From: Xylophilus sp. GW821-FHT01B05
GTDB taxonomy: Bacteria; Pseudomonadota; Gammaproteobacteria; Burkholderiales; Burkholderiaceae_C
DNA: 64,000 nucleotides
Assembly: GCA_038961845.1 (NCBI GenBank)
Contig: CP152408.1
Location: 5,332,001 to 5,396,000 of the forward strand
Direction of reading: 5' to 3'
The translations under genes were made by a program, and so were the position numbers. The notes beneath the pieces were generated by a model. That model was not told the DNA's origin, ran no database searches, and worked only from the letters and a program-made list of their open reading frames with translations. Of the stretch, positions 26,112 through 33,664 are shown one piece after another (the first letter of the stretch is position 1; each line of letters starts with the position of its first letter).

Positions 26112-26885
26112 ATGGACTTGAAGTTGCGCGCGTACACCTTGGCCGTCGGCTCAGCCGTCGTGCTTGGTTTCTCCCCTGGCGTATGGGCACAGGTCACGCT
26201 CAAGCCGGACGGCCAATGGCGCTACCTCTTCTCCGCCGGCGGCAATGCCACCTCGGGCAACAGCGACACCACGGCAGTCAACGCCAGCGGCGAAGCGGCC
26301 CGCGTCACCGAAGACGACAAGCTGACGGTGCATGGCTCGCTCAACTATGGCCGGGTGGACGGCGCCAAATCGGCGCAGCGCTATGAGCTGGGCTCGCAGT
26401 ACAACCGCGACATCTCGGTGAATTCCTTCAAGTTCGGCTCGGCGGACATGCTGTGGGACCGGCCTTCCAACATCGGGCACCGTTACTCCATCGCGGGCGG
26501 TTTTGGCCGCCACCTGCTCAAGGACGCTGACAACAGCCTCGACATCTCGCTCGGCCTGGGCTACACGCAGGACGCCTACGTGCTCGCCACCGAAGTGCTG
26601 GGCGAAACGCGGTCCGAATACGGCCGTACCGAGCTGGTGATGGCAGAGGAGTCGAGCCACAAGCTGAGCGACACCACCAAGCTGCGGCAGAAGGTGATCC
26701 TGTTCCCCAACCTGACCGACCGGGGTTCCTACCGCGCCTCGCTGGACACCGGCCTGTCGGTGGCGATGACGCCAAGGCTCAACCTCACGGCCGGCTTCAC
26801 CTACCGCTACAACACCGACCCTGGCGTGGGGCTCAAGCGCATCGACACCGCCTTCGTCACCGGCGTGTCGCTGCGCTTCGACTAG
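26112..26885 (+). CDS. DUF481 outer-membrane protein (YdiY-like)
   Basis: A 257-residue exported barrel. An AGGAAGGA site precedes the ATG at 26112, and the signal peptide (YTLAVGSAVVLGFSPGVWAQ) follows. The mature start WRYLFSAGGNATSGNSDTTA is the DUF481 hallmark (salt-induced outer membrane protein family). Repeated strand patterns such as LDISLGLGYTQDAYV and LNLTAGFTYRYNTDPGVG lead to the aromatic end VSLRFD. Function in the family is poorly defined. It is monocistronic, between PAP2 and the MarR-GNAT gene. Confidence 0.85.
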   Translation: MDLKLRAYTLAVGSAVVLGFSPGVWAQVTLKPDGQWRYLFSAGGNATSGNSDTTAVNASGEAARVTEDDKLTVHGSLNYGRVDGAKSAQRYELGSQYNRDISVNSFKFGSADMLWDRPSNIGHRYSIAGGFGRHLLKDADNSLDISLGLGYTQDAYVLATEVLGETRSEYGRTELVMAEESSHKLSDTTKLRQKVILFPNLTDRGSYRASLDTGLSVAMTPRLNLTAGFTYRYNTDPGVGLKRIDTAFVTGVSLRFD

Positions 26886-26994
26886 TACCTGCAGGCCCAG
26901 CCCCATCCGCATGGGGACAAAGCTGTGGATAAGCCGTGGCTGGCCGGTGGACGGGCTGTGCGCAACAACATGGCTCACCCTGCAATGTCGATTT

Positions 26995-27011
26995 GGTTGC
27001 ACAATGCAACC
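26995..27011. promoter_or_regulatory. MarR-type operator abutting the marR-gnat start
   Basis: GGTTGCA-CAA-TGCAACC is a perfect dyad with 7-bp arms, ending 2 bp before the ATG at 27014. Its size and TTGCA-N3-TGCAA core fit MarR-family operators, so autoregulation by the adjacent gene is likely. It leaves no room for a normal Shine-Dalgarno sequence. Confidence 0.65.
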
Positions 27012-27013
27012 TT

Positions 27014-28006
27014 ATGAATGCACGCACACCTGTCGTCGATTCCCTCTCCGATACCGTGGAAGCCATCCGTGTCGCCTCGCGCGCGCTGGTGCGCGAACTG
27101 GGCTTCATGGACACCACGCTGGCCGGCACGGCGCTGTCGCCCTCTGCGGTGCATGCGCTGATCGAACTGGAGCGCAGCGGTGAATGCACGGCCGGCGACC
27201 TGGGCCGGCTGCTGCGGCTGGAGAAATCCAGCGTGAGCCGCCTGCTGGCCCGCCTGGTGGCGGCCGGCAGCGTGGCGCAGCAGGCGACGCGGCCTGACGG
27301 CCGCGAGAAGTCGCTGGCCCTGACCGCGCAGGGCCGCGCGCAGGTGGAAGAAATCCACTGCTTCGCACGCAGCCAGGTGCAGTGCGCACTGGCGCATTTG
27401 CCGCCGCAGCAGCACGGCAGCGTGGTGAAGGCGCTGGCCACCTACGCCGAGGCCTTGCGCGCCAGCCAGGCCGCCGACGCACCGCCGCCGGCGCAGCCCT
27501 CGGTGGAGATACAGCGCGGCCTGCCGCCCGGCGCGCTGGGCCGCATCGTGGAAATGCATGCGCGCTACTACGCGCGCGAAAGAGGCTTTGGCCGCTTCTT
27601 CGAGGCCAAGCTGGCGCGCGAGCTGGCCGACTTCGCGGGCCGGCTGGACGACCCGCGCAATGCGCTGTGGGTGGCATTGCGCGGCGGGACGGTGGTGGGC
27701 TCGATTGCCATTGATGCCGACGACTTCGGCCCCCAGACCGCGCACCTGCGCTGGTTCATCCTGGACGACGGCCTGCGCGGCAGCGGCACCGGCCGGCGCC
27801 TGCTGGCCCGTGCCACGGCCTTCTGCGACCGCCAGGACTACCCGGCCACCGACCTCTGGACCCTGAGCGGCCTGGACGCCGCGCGCCGCCTGTACGACGA
27901 CGCCGGCTTTGCGCTGGTGGAAGAAGTGCGCGCCGCGCAGTGGGGCAAGGAGACCACCGAACAGCGCTTTCGGCGGATGCGGCCCGTGCCCAGCAAAACA
28001 GATTAG
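27014..28006 (+). CDS. MarR-GNAT fusion protein
   Basis: A 330-residue two-domain protein. Residues 1-155 form a MarR winged helix: SPSAVHALIELERSGECTAG, LLRLEKSSVSRLLARLVAAG (recognition helix) and the wing RPDGREKSLALTAQG. Residues 170-330 form a GNAT acetyltransferase with RGGTVVGSIAIDADDF and the acetyl-CoA loop DDGLRGSGTGRRLLARA. Such fusions occur widely in bacteria and may sense or acetylate a small molecule while repressing their own gene. No SD is visible before ATG 27014; a perfect operator-like dyad occupies that position. The stop codon starts a palindromic repeat. Confidence 0.85.
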   Translation: MNARTPVVDSLSDTVEAIRVASRALVRELGFMDTTLAGTALSPSAVHALIELERSGECTAGDLGRLLRLEKSSVSRLLARLVAAGSVAQQATRPDGREKSLALTAQGRAQVEEIHCFARSQVQCALAHLPPQQHGSVVKALATYAEALRASQAADAPPPAQPSVEIQRGLPPGALGRIVEMHARYYARERGFGRFFEAKLARELADFAGRLDDPRNALWVALRGGTVVGSIAIDADDFGPQTAHLRWFILDDGLRGSGTGRRLLARATAFCDRQDYPATDLWTLSGLDAARRLYDDAGFALVEEVRAAQWGKETTEQRFRRMRPVPSKTD

Positions 28007-28068
28007 CTACAAAATATATAGCTATTAGCCCAGGCGACACCTGGGCTAGAGGCATTTTTCACCAAAAT
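28004..28068 (+). repeat. Palindromic repeat, copy 3
   Basis: TAGCTACAAAATATATAGCT, then ATTAGCCCAGG-CGACA-CCTGGGCTAGAGGCATTTTTC. Perfect 9-bp arms and a T-rich tail. Its first triplet is the stop codon of the MarR-GNAT gene. Confidence 0.9.
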
Positions 28069-28127
28069 TCGCAACCACCCACCTCCGTTCGCCCAGAGCC
28101 GATCGTTGGGCTTGGCAATGGGTGGCA

Positions 28128-28153
28128 GGGCTTCGACAAGCTCTGCCCGAACG
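28128..28153. repeat. Dispersed GGGCTTCGACAAGCTC-type repeat
   Basis: GGGCTTCGACAAGCTCTGCC then CGAACG resembles a short sequence dispersed through many Burkholderiales genomes. Upstream CGTTCGCCCAGAGC (28086-28099) is an imperfect inverted partner, so the stretch can fold. It lies downstream of pyk. Confidence 0.6.
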
Positions 28154-28198
28154 ATGTGGGGCTGAGTAGTTACAAGAATTCGCGGAAAGACCGCCTGG

Positions 28199-29635
28199 TC
28201 AGGTCGCTCGGCAAATTTTGAGCATATTGGTGCCGCCGGGCGCGCCCATGGGCTCGCCGCAGGTGATGGCGTAGACATCGCCGCCTTCGACGATGCCACG
28301 GCTCTTCAGGTGCTGCTCGGCGTCGGCCAGCGCGGTGTCGCGGTCCACGCTGCTGTCCATCAGCAGGGGCCGCACATTGCGGTAGAGCGCCATCTTGCGC
28401 TGCGTGGCGATCTTGGGCGTGAGCGCGTAGATCGGTATGTGGATGCGGTGCCGGCTCATCCACAGCGCGGTCGAGCCGCTGTCGGTCAGCGCCACGATGG
28501 CCTTGGCGCCCAGGTGGTGGGCGGTGAACAGCGCGCCCATGGCGATGGATTGGTCGATGCGGCCAAAGGTCTGGCCGGTGAAGTCGGCGTCGAGCTTGAC
28601 GTCTTCGGCGTCTTCCGCCGCCGCGCAGATCGCGGCCATCTCGATGATGGTCTCCAACGGGTAGCGGCCGGCGGCCGTCTCGGCCGACAGCATCACGGCG
28701 TCGGTGCCATCCAGCACGGCATTGGCCACGTCGCTGACCTCGGCGCGCGTGGGCACCGGGTTGGTGATCATGCTTTCCATCATCTGGGTGGCGGTGATCA
28801 CCACCTTGTCGTACTCGCGCGCCAGCTTGATCATGCGTTTCTGCAGCGCCGGCACCACGGCATTGCCGACTTCCACCGCCAGGTCGCCGCGCGCCACCAT
28901 GATGCCGTCGCTGACCTTGAGGATCTCCTCCAGGTGCGGGATGGCCTCGGCACGCTCGATCTTGGCGATCAGGCCCGGCTTGTGGCGGTACTGGGCCGCG
29001 GCCACGTTGCACAGCTGGCGCGCCATTTCCATGTCGGTGGCGTTCTTGGGGAAACTCACGGCCACGTAGTCAGCCTGGAAGCTCATCGCGGTCTTGATGT
29101 CCTCCATGTCCTTGGCCGTCAACGCCGGCGCGGTCAGGCCGCCGCCCTGCTTATTGATGCCCTTGTTATTGGACAGTTCACCGCCGATTTTCACGGTAGT
29201 GAGCACCTGCTCACCCAGCACGCGATCGACCTTGAGCACGATCAGGCCGTCGTTCAGCAGCAGCATGTCGCCCGCCTTCACGTCGCGCGGCAGCTCCTTG
29301 TAGTCCAGGCCCACGCCGGCGATGTCGCCGAGCTCGGTGCGGGAGGCGTCCAGCACGAAGGGCGCGCCCTGCTCCAGCAGCACTTTGCCTTCGGCGAACT
29401 TGCCAACGCGGATCTTGGGGCCCTGCAGGTCGGCCATGATCGCCACCTCGCGGCCGGCGCGGGTGGCCGCCTCGCGCACCAGGCGCGCGCGGTCGATGTG
29501 GTCCTGCGCCGTGCCGTGGCTGAAGTTGAGCCGCACCACGTTGACGCCAGCGCGGATCATGCGCTCCAGCATGTCGGGAGCGCTGGAAGCGGGTCCGAGG
29601 GTGGCAACGATCTTGGTCGCACGGCGCTGGCGCAT
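28199..29635 (-). CDS. pyk: Pyruvate kinase
   Basis: A 478-residue enzyme making pyruvate and ATP from phosphoenolpyruvate. The start at 29635 (MRQRRATKIVATLGPASS) is preceded by a GGAG site. Catalytic features are VRLNFSHGTAQDHIDRA, ADLQGPKIRVGKFAEGKVLL, the signature IAKIERAEAIPHLEEILKVS, and DGIMVARGDLAVEVG (about residue 270). The C-terminal allosteric domain has AIVALTDSGSTALWMSRHR. In this lineage pyk normally adjoins pgk; here about 9.6 kb of other genes lie between them. Confidence 0.96.
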   Translation of the reverse strand: MRQRRATKIVATLGPASSAPDMLERMIRAGVNVVRLNFSHGTAQDHIDRARLVREAATRAGREVAIMADLQGPKIRVGKFAEGKVLLEQGAPFVLDASRTELGDIAGVGLDYKELPRDVKAGDMLLLNDGLIVLKVDRVLGEQVLTTVKIGGELSNNKGINKQGGGLTAPALTAKDMEDIKTAMSFQADYVAVSFPKNATDMEMARQLCNVAAAQYRHKPGLIAKIERAEAIPHLEEILKVSDGIMVARGDLAVEVGNAVVPALQKRMIKLAREYDKVVITATQMMESMITNPVPTRAEVSDVANAVLDGTDAVMLSAETAAGRYPLETIIEMAAICAAAEDAEDVKLDADFTGQTFGRIDQSIAMGALFTAHHLGAKAIVALTDSGSTALWMSRHRIHIPIYALTPKIATQRKMALYRNVRPLLMDSSVDRDTALADAEQHLKSRGIVEGGDVYAITCGEPMGAPGGTNMLKICRAT

Positions 29636-30049
29636 GGGGAGTCTCCTGGGCTTTTTCGGTATGTGCACGGAAAGTGCGAATGGCGAAAGATCATTCTCAC
29701 ACGCCGCCAAAACGCCCGCCGTAACCACGGTGAAACTCTCCCCCATGACAAAAGGCCGCGGAGCGGGCCAAGCGCAAACCGCCGCGGAACTGGCTTTGCC
29801 AGGCCGCTGGCGGTGCCCCCTTCAGGGGGTTGGCGAAGACGCGAAGCGCGAAGCCTGGGGGTGCAGCTGTGGCGGTGCCGCCACTCCTTTTAAGCCCCTG
29901 TCATGGGCATTCACGGGCATGCCACAGGCTCTCGCGTACCATCCCGGGTCGCAGGAGTGGTCGCTAACGGCCGGCCACCCCTCTGCTCCCACGCGGTGCC
30001 CCTGCCCGCCCAGGCCTCCGAGCAACCCTGCCGCTATGTGCTTCCCGCC
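29636..30049. other. 414-bp gene-free region between divergent pyk and desaturase
   Basis: The middle holds repeat family copy B (29749-29862). On the pyk side are an AGGAG site and A/T-rich DNA that could carry its promoter. On the desaturase side is GC-rich sequence with no promoter that I can recognise. In-frame upstream codons exist before the chosen desaturase start at 30050, but they encode low-complexity sequence without homology that I recognise. Confidence 0.6.
29749..29862. repeat. About 115-bp GC-rich repeat family, copy B
   Basis: CAAAAGGCCGCGGAGCGGGC, then CCGCCGCGGAACTGGCTTTG, CCAGGCCGCTGGCGGTGCCC, GGTTGGCGAAGACGCGAAGC and AAGCCTGGGGG. The middle is almost identical to copy A. 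Confidence 0.88.
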
Positions 30050-31249
30050 ATGAGTTCCAACTCCGAACGCGCCATGCCGGCGCCACTTCCCGCCTCGCTG
30101 CACGCGGGCTTCATCGCAGACGCCCCGGCGCCTGCCGCCCCCGCGCGGCCGGCCGCAGATACCGTGCTGCCCGACCCGCTGGCGCCCGACGCCCCGCTGC
30201 CGCACCGCAAGACCATCCGCTCCTGGCTGATCCCGCTGTGCCAGCGCTCTACCCTGCGCGCGCTGGCCCTGCTGGTGCTGGACTACGCCCTGCTGGTGGC
30301 GGCCATTGCCGGCGCCGTCACTTTCGAGCCGCTGTGGGCCATGCTGCTGTGCGGGCTGGTGGCGGGCTTCATCATCGGCCGCCTGTTCATCATCGGCCAC
30401 GACGGCTGCCACCAGAGCCTGACCTCGCACCGCGGCCTGAACCGCTGGATCGGCCGCATCGCCTTCCTGCCCTCGCTCACGCCCTACAGCCTGTGGGACA
30501 TGGGCCACAACGTGGTGCACCACGGCTTCACCAACCTGAAGGGCGTGGACTTTGTCTGGGCGCCGCTGACCCAGGACGAATACCAGAAGCTGTCGCCCGC
30601 GCGCCGCTTCATGGAGCGCCTCTACCGCAGCGGCTGGGCGCCGGGCCTGTACTACATGATCGAGATCTGGTGGAACAAGATGTTCTTCCCCGACCGCAAG
30701 GCCACCACGCACCGCCCGATCTTCACCAAGGACTGCCTGCTGGTGTCGGGCTTTGCGCTGCTGTGGATCGGCAGCCTGGTGGCGACCGCCTTCGCCACCG
30801 ACCAATCCGTGCTGCGCCTGCTGCTGGCCGGCTTCGTGGTGCCGGTGATGTTCTGGTTTGCCATGATCGGCTTCGTCGTCTACGTGCACCACACGCACGT
30901 CAAGGTGTCCTGGCACGACGACCGCGCCACCTGGACCAAGGCCCAGCCCTTTGTCTCGACCACCGTGCACCTGACCTTCCCGCTGCAGATCGGCGCGCTG
31001 ATGCACCACATCATGGAGCACACCGCCCACCACGTGGACATGAGCATCCCGCTCTACAAGCTAAAGGAAGCCCAGAAGCTGCTGGAGCAACTGCTGCCCG
31101 GGCGCATCGTGATCCAGCGCTTCTCCTGGAAGTGGTACTTCCAGACCGCCCGCGCCTGCAAGCTCTATGACTTCACGCGCCAGTGCTGGACCGACTTCCG
31201 CGGCCGCGCCACCAGCGAGATCCGCAAGCCGGTGGCCGCCAGCGCCTGA
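30050..31249 (+). CDS. Membrane fatty acid desaturase (omega-6/delta-12-like)
   Basis: A 399-residue integral membrane di-iron desaturase. All three histidine boxes are visible: IIGHDGCHQSL (HxxxH, about residue 118), MGHNVVHHGFTNLK (HxxHH, about residue 154) and HHIMEHTAHHVDM (third box, about residue 322). Hydrophobic segments ALALLVLDYALLVAAIAGAV, FALLWIGSLVATAF and GFVVPVMFWFAMIGFVVYV place the boxes at the cytoplasmic face. The N-terminal 45 residues are Ala/Pro-rich. It probably introduces a double bond into membrane lipid acyl chains. The gene stands alone and is followed by a strong terminator. Confidence 0.88.
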   Translation: MSSNSERAMPAPLPASLHAGFIADAPAPAAPARPAADTVLPDPLAPDAPLPHRKTIRSWLIPLCQRSTLRALALLVLDYALLVAAIAGAVTFEPLWAMLLCGLVAGFIIGRLFIIGHDGCHQSLTSHRGLNRWIGRIAFLPSLTPYSLWDMGHNVVHHGFTNLKGVDFVWAPLTQDEYQKLSPARRFMERLYRSGWAPGLYYMIEIWWNKMFFPDRKATTHRPIFTKDCLLVSGFALLWIGSLVATAFATDQSVLRLLLAGFVVPVMFWFAMIGFVVYVHHTHVKVSWHDDRATWTKAQPFVSTTVHLTFPLQIGALMHHIMEHTAHHVDMSIPLYKLKEAQKLLEQLLPGRIVIQRFSWKWYFQTARACKLYDFTRQCWTDFRGRATSEIRKPVAASA

Positions 31250-31268
31250 AGCTGCTGCGCCATCGGCC

Positions 31269-31303
31269 AAAAGGCCGCGCCCTGTGAGGGGCGCGGCCTT
31301 TTT
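31269..31303. terminator. Rho-independent terminator after the desaturase
   Basis: AAAAGGCCGCGCCC, loop TGTGAG, GGGCGCGGCCTTTTTG: 14-bp perfect stem with T-tail, 19 bp after the stop codon. Confidence 0.93.
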
Positions 31304-31336
31304 GTTGCAGATGGCCTCGAGCTGCGAAAAGCCCTT

Positions 31337-31361
31337 GATTTTAACCAACTAGGTTAAAATC
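31337..31361. promoter_or_regulatory. MqsA operator palindrome
   Basis: GATTTTAACC-AACTA-GGTTAAAATC has 10-bp perfect arms and ends 5 bp before the mqsR start. The TAACC...GGTTA core matches the known E. coli mqsRA operator bound by MqsA, indicating autoregulation. Confidence 0.85.
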
Positions 31362-31366
31362 TTCCC

Positions 31367-31906
31367 ATGGAGAAGCGAATCCCCCATTACAAGCTGGCCG
31401 AGGTCAAAACCTTGGTTGAGGCTGGCAAGGTGCGCACCACGCACGCGGCACGAGCCGGTGCAAACGAGTTGGGGCTTGCGTTCTCCGACATGCTGGACGT
31501 GGTGATGGCGCTGACGCCAGCGGATTTCTACAAGAGCATGACCACCCATGCCGATCACACGGTATGGCAGGACGTGTACCGTCCCCGCACGCAGGCGGGC
31601 GACGTGTACCTGAAGCTGACGGTCATTGGTGACGTGCTGATCGTGTCCGGTAAGAACGTATTTGCGATCTGTATGGGGATCGCGTTGAAGTGCAATCGGG
31701 ATGAGTGGGTGGCCCAGTCTGCGCCGCATGGGCTCGTGCCCATGCAAGCAGATGGGGCGCTCAATCGCCCGATTTCACTCCAACCCGAAGGGCAAGTGTC
31801 TTTGCGGGCGGTCTGCGGCGTTGCGGCGCTTGTCCATAGCCCAAGCTATGGACGGCGCACCGCGCCTTGCATCCCATCCCGCAAAGACTCTTGCGCGACC
31901 CCATAG
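31367..31906 (+). CDS. mqsR: MqsR-type mRNA interferase toxin with replaced C-terminus
   Basis: Residues 1-94 are an MqsR toxin: MEKRIPHYKLAEVKTLVEAG at the N-terminus, ALTPADFYKSMTTHADHTVW and DVYLKLTVIGDVLIVS. MqsR cleaves mRNA mainly at GCU and is normally about 98 residues long. Here, after Ser94 the frame enters a MITE-like insertion and adds 85 unrelated residues, ending at 31906. Bases AGGAGCTATGA at 31926-31936 look like the stranded original 3' end (encoding E-L-stop), so about four native residues are lost. The toxin may be weakened or inactive; this cannot be settled from sequence. It begins 5 bp after an MqsA-type operator. Confidence 0.85.
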   Translation: MEKRIPHYKLAEVKTLVEAGKVRTTHAARAGANELGLAFSDMLDVVMALTPADFYKSMTTHADHTVWQDVYRPRTQAGDVYLKLTVIGDVLIVSGKNVFAICMGIALKCNRDEWVAQSAPHGLVPMQADGALNRPISLQPEGQVSLRAVCGVAALVHSPSYGRRTAPCIPSRKDSCATP

Positions 31907-31924
31907 AGATCGCAAATACGTTCT
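31649..31924. mobile_element. MITE-like element inserted in the mqsR 3' end
   Basis: About 275 bp bounded by imperfect inverted termini: left AGAACGTATTTGCGATCTGT then ATGGGG (from 31653), right CCCCATAGAGATCGCAAATA then CGTTCT (to 31924), one mismatch in 26. Inside is a second nested pair, GCAAGTGTCTTTGCGGG (about 31792) against CCCGCAAAGACTCTTGC (31878-31894), and a perfect hairpin GTCCATAGC-CCAA-GCTATGGAC. It carries no transposase. No clean target duplication is visible. Confidence 0.75.
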
Positions 31925-31938
31925 CAGGAGCTATGACC

Positions 31939-32340
31939 ATGAAATGCCCTGTGTGCGGTGCGGCGGAACTGATCCACGACACCCGCGACCTGCCCTACAC
32001 CTACAAAGGTGAAACCACCGTTATTGCGGCGGTGACAGGCGACTTTTGCCCGGCCTGCGCCGAATCCATCCTGGACGCATCAGAGTCGGATCGTGTCATG
32101 CGTGAAATGCGCGCCTTCTCCAAGCAGGTGAACGCGGCCATTGTCGATCCCGGCTTCATCACCAGCGTGCGCAAGAAGCTCGACCTCGACCAGCGCGAGG
32201 CCGCTGAAATTTTTGGCGGCGGCGTCAATGCCTTCTCGCGCTACGAGAACGGCAAGACCCGGCCGCCACTGGCGCTGGTGAAGCTGCTCAAGGTGCTGGA
32301 TCGCCACCCCGAGTTGTTGAACGAGGTGCGGGCGGTTTAG
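31939..32340 (+). CDS. mqsA: MqsA-type antitoxin (zinc finger plus HTH)
   Basis: A 133-residue antitoxin that binds MqsR and represses the operon. The N-terminal zinc domain shows MKCPVCGAAELIHDTRDLPY and GDFCPACAESILDA (two CxxC pairs). The C-terminal XRE-like HTH has VRKKLDLDQREAAEIFGGGV followed by NAFSRYENGKTRPPLALVK. ATG 31939 was chosen because CAGGAG at 31925-31930 is 8 nt upstream; the ATG at 31933 is only 2 nt away. The insertion upstream spared the ribosome site, so the antitoxin should still be made. Confidence 0.93.
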   Translation: MKCPVCGAAELIHDTRDLPYTYKGETTVIAAVTGDFCPACAESILDASESDRVMREMRAFSKQVNAAIVDPGFITSVRKKLDLDQREAAEIFGGGVNAFSRYENGKTRPPLALVKLLKVLDRHPELLNEVRAV

Positions 32341-32422
32341 GGCGCCATGCGCTGGAACTCCTTTACGCGTTCTGGCATGGGTTCGCTGGATTGCTGAAGA
32401 CCGCCATTGCCGCACGCTCCTT

Positions 32423-33079
32423 ATGAAGCCTTTTGACGATCCCGAGCGCGCAGCCGTCTACCGCGCGATTTACGAACGGCGCGACATGCGCCATTTCGTG
32501 CGCGAGCCGGTCGACCCGGCATTGTTGCAACGCCTGCTCGACGCGGCGCATCACGCGCCGAGCGTTGGCTTCATGCAGCCCTGGCGCATTGCGCGCATCA
32601 CCGATCCGGCTTTGCGCACGGCCTTGCACGCAGCCGTCGAATGCGAACGCCTCGCCACCGCCGACGCCCTTGGCCAGCGGCGCGAAGCGTTCATGAAGCT
32701 GAAAGTGGAAGGCCTGCTGGACTGCGGCGAGCTGCTGGTGGTGGCGCTGATGGACGGCCGCGAGCGGCACGTCTTTGGGCGCCGCACCTTGCCGGAGATG
32801 GATCTCGCGTCCGTGGCCTGCGCGATCCAGAACCTGTGGCTGGCGGCGCGAGCGGAAGGCTTGGGAATGGGCTGGGTGTCGCTATTCGACGTCGACACGG
32901 TCCGTACGCTGCTGCAGATGCCCGAGGGCGCGCGGCCGGTGGCGATCCTGTGTCTGGGCCACGTCGATCAGTTCTACAGCGAGCCGATGCTGGAAACCGA
33001 GCGCTGGGCGAGCCGCCTGCCGCTCGCCGATTGCGTGTTTGAAAACCGTTGGCCGGAGGATGGAAAAACGCCGGGATAG
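32423..33079 (+). CDS. bluB: 5,6-dimethylbenzimidazole synthase
   Basis: A 218-residue flavin-destructase of the nitroreductase fold that converts FMNH2 and O2 to the lower ligand of vitamin B12. Features are the N-terminal IYERRDMRHFVREPVDPALL, HHAPSVGFMQPWRIARI (BluB-typical SVGxMQPW), LPEMDLASVACAIQNLWLAA and GLGMGWVSLFD. These separate it from ordinary nitroreductases. No other cobalamin gene lies in the window and no B12 riboswitch is seen in the 82 bp upstream. It follows mqsA without an obvious shared transcript. Confidence 0.9.
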   Translation: MKPFDDPERAAVYRAIYERRDMRHFVREPVDPALLQRLLDAAHHAPSVGFMQPWRIARITDPALRTALHAAVECERLATADALGQRREAFMKLKVEGLLDCGELLVVALMDGRERHVFGRRTLPEMDLASVACAIQNLWLAARAEGLGMGWVSLFDVDTVRTLLQMPEGARPVAILCLGHVDQFYSEPMLETERWASRLPLADCVFENRWPEDGKTPG

Positions 33080-33104
33080 TGCGGGACACGCGGCACCTTC
33101 CCCC

Positions 33105-33599
33105 TCACACCGGCGGCGCCCCCGCCTCCTTCAGCACGCGCAGCACAAAGTGCGACTTGCTGTGGCGTATGCCGGGGATCTTGTAGAGCTTCTCGCGCAG
33201 CAGGCGCTCGTAGTCGCGGGTGTCGCGCACGGCGATGCGGATGTAGTAGTCGTAGTCGCCTGACACCAGGTAGGCCTCGCGCACCTCGGGGATGTCGGCC
33301 AGCAGGCGGCCGAAGTCGTAGAGGGTTTGGTCGGTGTGGCTCTCTAGCGTGAGCTGGACGATGACCGAGTCCTGGTAGCCGAGCTTGGCCTCGTCGATGA
33401 CGATGCCCCAGCGGCGGATGACGCCGCTGGCCTCCATCTTCTTGATGCGGCTCCAGCAACTGGTGGGCGACAGGCCGACCTCGTCGCCGATGTCTTGCAA
33501 GGTGCGGCGCGAATCGGCCAGCAGGGCGCGCAGGATGGCGTGGTCGATCTTGTCCAAAGAAACTTCGTCTAAATCGCCAGTTGGCCGATGGTTTTTCAT
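33105..33599 (-). CDS. Lrp/AsnC-family regulator next to acetolactate synthase
   Basis: A 164-residue Lrp-type regulator. The HTH is [20 protein letters not shown] followed by [19 protein letters not shown], and the C-terminal RAM domain has [20 protein letters not shown]. It is divergent from the acetolactate synthase gene across 65 bp, which contains a small dyad CAGAA-GCCCA-TTCTG (33626-33640). It probably controls that gene in response to an amino acid, likely branched-chain; the effector is an inference from context. Confidence 0.9.
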   Translation of the reverse strand: MKNHRPTGDLDEVSLDKIDHAILRALLADSRRTLQDIGDEVGLSPTSCWSRIKKMEASGVIRRWGIVIDEAKLGYQDSVIVQLTLESHTDQTLYDFGRLLADIPEVREAYLVSGDYDYYIRIAVRDTRDYERLLREKLYKIPGIRHSKSHFVLRVLKEAGAPPV

Positions 33600-33664
33600 G
33601 GATGACAGCGCTTACGCCTGAAGAACAGAAGCCCATTCTGCGACATGACCGGAAGAATCAGGGC

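Noticed and set aside
26936..27013. Longer N-terminus for the MarR-GNAT gene
   Set aside because: The extra 26 codons cover the operator dyad and do not resemble MarR proteins.
31649..31924. Complete insertion sequence between mqsR and mqsA
   Set aside because: Too short for a transposase and no DDE-type frame is present; only a MITE-like element is supported.
32341..32422. Cobalamin riboswitch before bluB
   Set aside because: Only 82 bp are available and no B12-box-like sequence is seen.
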